NCBI RefSeq assembly: GCF_041807905.1
Contig: NZ_JBGVSA010000003.1
Location: forward strand, 62,001 to 126,000
Origin: JBGVSA01 sp041807905
Lineage (GTDB): Bacteria > Pseudomonadota > Gammaproteobacteria > Burkholderiales > Rhodocyclaceae
Direction: 5' to 3'
DNA: 64,000 nt
This document shows positions 62,200-64,000 of the stretch, one piece after another. How positions within the stretch are numbered: position 1 is the stretch's first letter; each line of letters opens with the position of its first letter. Position numbers and translations under genes: made by a program. A model generated the notes under the pieces. That model made no database searches, was not told the DNA's origin, and saw nothing but the letters and a program-made list of their open reading frames with translations.

Positions 62200-62982
62200 T
62201 CATGCAGGCTTGGACAGGCGCACCTGCAGACGACGCATGTCGACATGCACGATGCCCTCCCCGTCCACCGGATTCGCGGCGAGGTAGACATCGGCAACCG
62301 CTTCGAGATACGCGTCGCGATCCGCCGCCGGAACGGGCTCGACGAAGGGGAGCCACGCCGTGCGCAGCCAGCCGATGAAGGACTCGTGGCTGTCGTATGT
62401 CATGTCCTTGGCGATGATCTGTGCCTCTTCGATCTTGAGCCCGGCCCGCTCTGCCCAGCGCTGGTACAGCGCGGGGGTATGAAAGCCGTACGGGAATACA
62501 AAGCCCTCGAAATGCGCCGCCCACTCGGGACGCGAGCGCACTTCGTCGAAGGCGGCGATGATGCCGGCGCCATTGCCTTCTCCCCCCATCTGCAGAAGTG
62601 CGCGCGCACCGGGTCGCATGGCGCGCGCGATGCCGTCAACGACCGGACTGTGGCAGCCGGCGACCCAATGCAGGGCTGCATTGGAAAAGATCAGCGAAAA
62701 AGCGCCATCGAACGCCAGCGCGGCAGCATCGCCATGTTCGTAGCGCAGCCGGCCGGAGGCGTGATGGGCATTGGCGTGCCGAACCATATCGAGCGAGCTG
62801 TCCACGCCGACGACGGAGCCGGAGGTACGTTCGGCGATCGCGGCCGTCAGGCGGCCGTCGCCGCAGCCGATGTCGAGCACATCGTCGTCATCGCGCACGC
62901 CAAGCTGTTCGATGAGCTCTCGCCCCCAGCGCTCTTGTCCTTTGGAGTTGCGGGCGTAGTCGGCGGCGTTCCACTGGCTCAT
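62200..62982 (-). CDS. tam: Trans-aconitate 2-methyltransferase-like protein
   Basis: ATG 62982 with GAGGAA gives 260 residues. Motif I DVLDIGCGDGRLTAAIAE, the acidic motif GDAAALAFDG and IFSNAALHWV fit Tam, a cytoplasmic SAM-dependent methyltransferase that methylates trans-aconitate, an inhibitor of aconitase. Substrate specificity is inferred from the family; related class I enzymes are similar, so the gene symbol is tentative. Confidence 0.7.
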   Translation of the reverse strand: MSQWNAADYARNSKGQERWGRELIEQLGVRDDDDVLDIGCGDGRLTAAIAERTSGSVVGVDSSLDMVRHANAHHASGRLRYEHGDAAALAFDGAFSLIFSNAALHWVAGCHSPVVDGIARAMRPGARALLQMGGEGNGAGIIAAFDEVRSRPEWAAHFEGFVFPYGFHTPALYQRWAERAGLKIEEAQIIAKDMTYDSHESFIGWLRTAWLPFVEPVPAADRDAYLEAVADVYLAANPVDGEGIVHVDMRRLQVRLSKPA

Positions 62983-63087
62983 GTCGATTCCTCGATCTGT
63001 CTGGTTGGGAATCGACAGCTTGACGGATCGCCGCGCCGCGTGCGCTGACGTTTGGCGATGTCGTCATCGCCGGCGACGATGCCGCGA

Positions 63088-63984
63088 TCAGGAGATCGCC
63101 TTGAGGTGATCGAATAGATGTTGCGTGCCGGGCGGCATGGGCTCGTCGCGCGCACACAGGTAGAGCTGGCGCTCTGCCCAGGGCTCCGCGATGGACAGGC
63201 CGATCAGATCGAGTTCGGCCACGTGGGCGGCGCTGGCAGCGCGCGGCACGACACCCACACCGAGCCCTGTGGCCACCATGGCGCATACGGCATCGAAGCT
63301 CGTCACTTGCATCGCCAGGCGCAGTTCTCGACCAAGCGCCGCGGCTGCGCGCAAAAGTTGTCCATGCAGCGCGCTGCCGGCATGCAGACCGATGAACGGA
63401 TGATCAAGGGCGTCCGCCAGGCGAACTTCGGTGTAGCCGGCAAGGGCGTGACCGCGCGGCACGATGAGCTGAAGTTGATCTCGACGGAAGGGGAAGAAAG
63501 CCAAGCCGTCGCGGGCCAGCCGCTCGCTGACCACACCAAGGTCGGCAACATGCTCGGCCACCGCCTGCACGACACGCTCGCTGACAGCCTCTTCGAGCTG
63601 GACGCGGATGTCGGGATGGCGCTGCGCGAATCCGGCCAATGCGGCGGGCAGGAATTCAACGATCGACGAGATATTGGCGAACAGGCGCACGCTGCCACGC
63701 ATGCCCGAGGCGTAGCCTGCAATTTCGCCCTGCACCTGCAATGCTTGTTCGATGAGCCCACGCGCGCGTCGCGCCAGCGCTTCGCCGGCAGGCGTGAGCG
63801 CCACGCCGCGGCTGCTGCGCTCGAGCAACGCGGCGCCGAGCGCGGACTCGAGGTCCGACAGGCGCTTGCTGGCCGCCGAGGCAACCGTGTTGCAACGTTC
63901 AGCCGCACCAGCAATGCTGCCGGTCTCGCCGGCAGCGATGAGCAATTGCAGATCCTGCCAGTCAAAGCGGATGGCGCTGCTCAT
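63088..63984 (-). CDS. LysR-type transcriptional regulator
   Basis: The 298-residue protein starts at ATG 63984 with GGGAGT upstream. The winged helix covers 8-65 (SIAGAAERCNTVASAASKRL). The effector domain follows with VRLFANISSIVEFLPAAL and SFDAVCAMVATGLGVGVVPRA. Its targets may lie to the right of the window or include the methyltransferase downstream on the same strand. Effector unknown. Confidence 0.9.
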   Translation of the reverse strand: MSSAIRFDWQDLQLLIAAGETGSIAGAAERCNTVASAASKRLSDLESALGAALLERSSRGVALTPAGEALARRARGLIEQALQVQGEIAGYASGMRGSVRLFANISSIVEFLPAALAGFAQRHPDIRVQLEEAVSERVVQAVAEHVADLGVVSERLARDGLAFFPFRRDQLQLIVPRGHALAGYTEVRLADALDHPFIGLHAGSALHGQLLRAAAALGRELRLAMQVTSFDAVCAMVATGLGVGVVPRAASAAHVAELDLIGLSIAEPWAERQLYLCARDEPMPPGTQHLFDHLKAIS

Positions 63985-64000
63985 GGCGTACTCCCGCTAG

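Overview
The window is a GC-rich chromosomal segment of a Gram-negative bacterium, most likely a betaproteobacterium of the order Burkholderiales. The evidence is the dapA-bamC-metallo-beta-lactamase cluster, the tgt-queA / yajC-secD-secF block, an aceK next to a 'site-specific recombinase' family membrane protein, a CcoI-like copper ATPase, a PEP-CTERM protein and a very large classical autotransporter. No plasmid, phage, insertion sequence or CRISPR array was seen.

Layout. 0-2 kb: urate catabolism (puuD partial, uraH, and divergent uraD). 2-5.3 kb: a lone transglutaminase-DUF2126 protein. 5.3-8.9 kb: a QseBC/PmrAB-like two-component system facing a ferric-reductase-like flavohaem protein; their shared promoter region has two CTTAAG-type direct-repeat boxes. 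9-11 kb: a LysR regulator and an HSL-type esterase. 11.2-15.4 kb: a four-gene ABC exporter (adaptor, ATPase, two FtsX-like permeases). 16.1-21.7 kb: secF, secD, yajC, tgt and queA on the minus strand, with tRNA-Leu(CAA) starting back-to-back with queA. 22-32.4 kb: methyltransferase, CcoI-like P-type ATPase, metallo-beta-lactamase fold protein, bamC, dapA, HDAC-like deacetylase, DUF1015 protein and DAHP synthase, all on the minus strand; the ATPase, MBL and bamC overlap by 4 bp. 32.5-35.7 kb: rpmG, rpmB, radC, coaBC and dut. 36-41.4 kb: an orphan solute-binding protein, the recombinase-family membrane protein and aceK.

41.6-60.3 kb reads as accessory: an exported SGNH esterase, DUF1801 protein, prolyl-4-hydroxylase-like oxygenase, an unknown protein, a DUF892 stress protein, an isochorismatase-fold hydrolase with an SDR, then a 9.7-kb autotransporter gene, a DHFR-like protein, tRNA-Ser(UGA) and a PEP-CTERM protein. 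60.3-64 kb returns to housekeeping: YgjV, argJ, a Tam-like methyltransferase and a LysR regulator.

The most notable observation is the autotransporter. Two long open frames (57878-53439 and 53530-48212) join into one protein of 3,221 residues if one G is removed from a run of eight G at 53466-53459. Seven G gives exact length agreement with a homologous internal repeat, so the run is either a phase-variation switch caught OFF or a sequencing/assembly error. The passenger is built as a roughly 1.2-kb module followed by two 204-bp units, then the same module followed by six 204-bp units.
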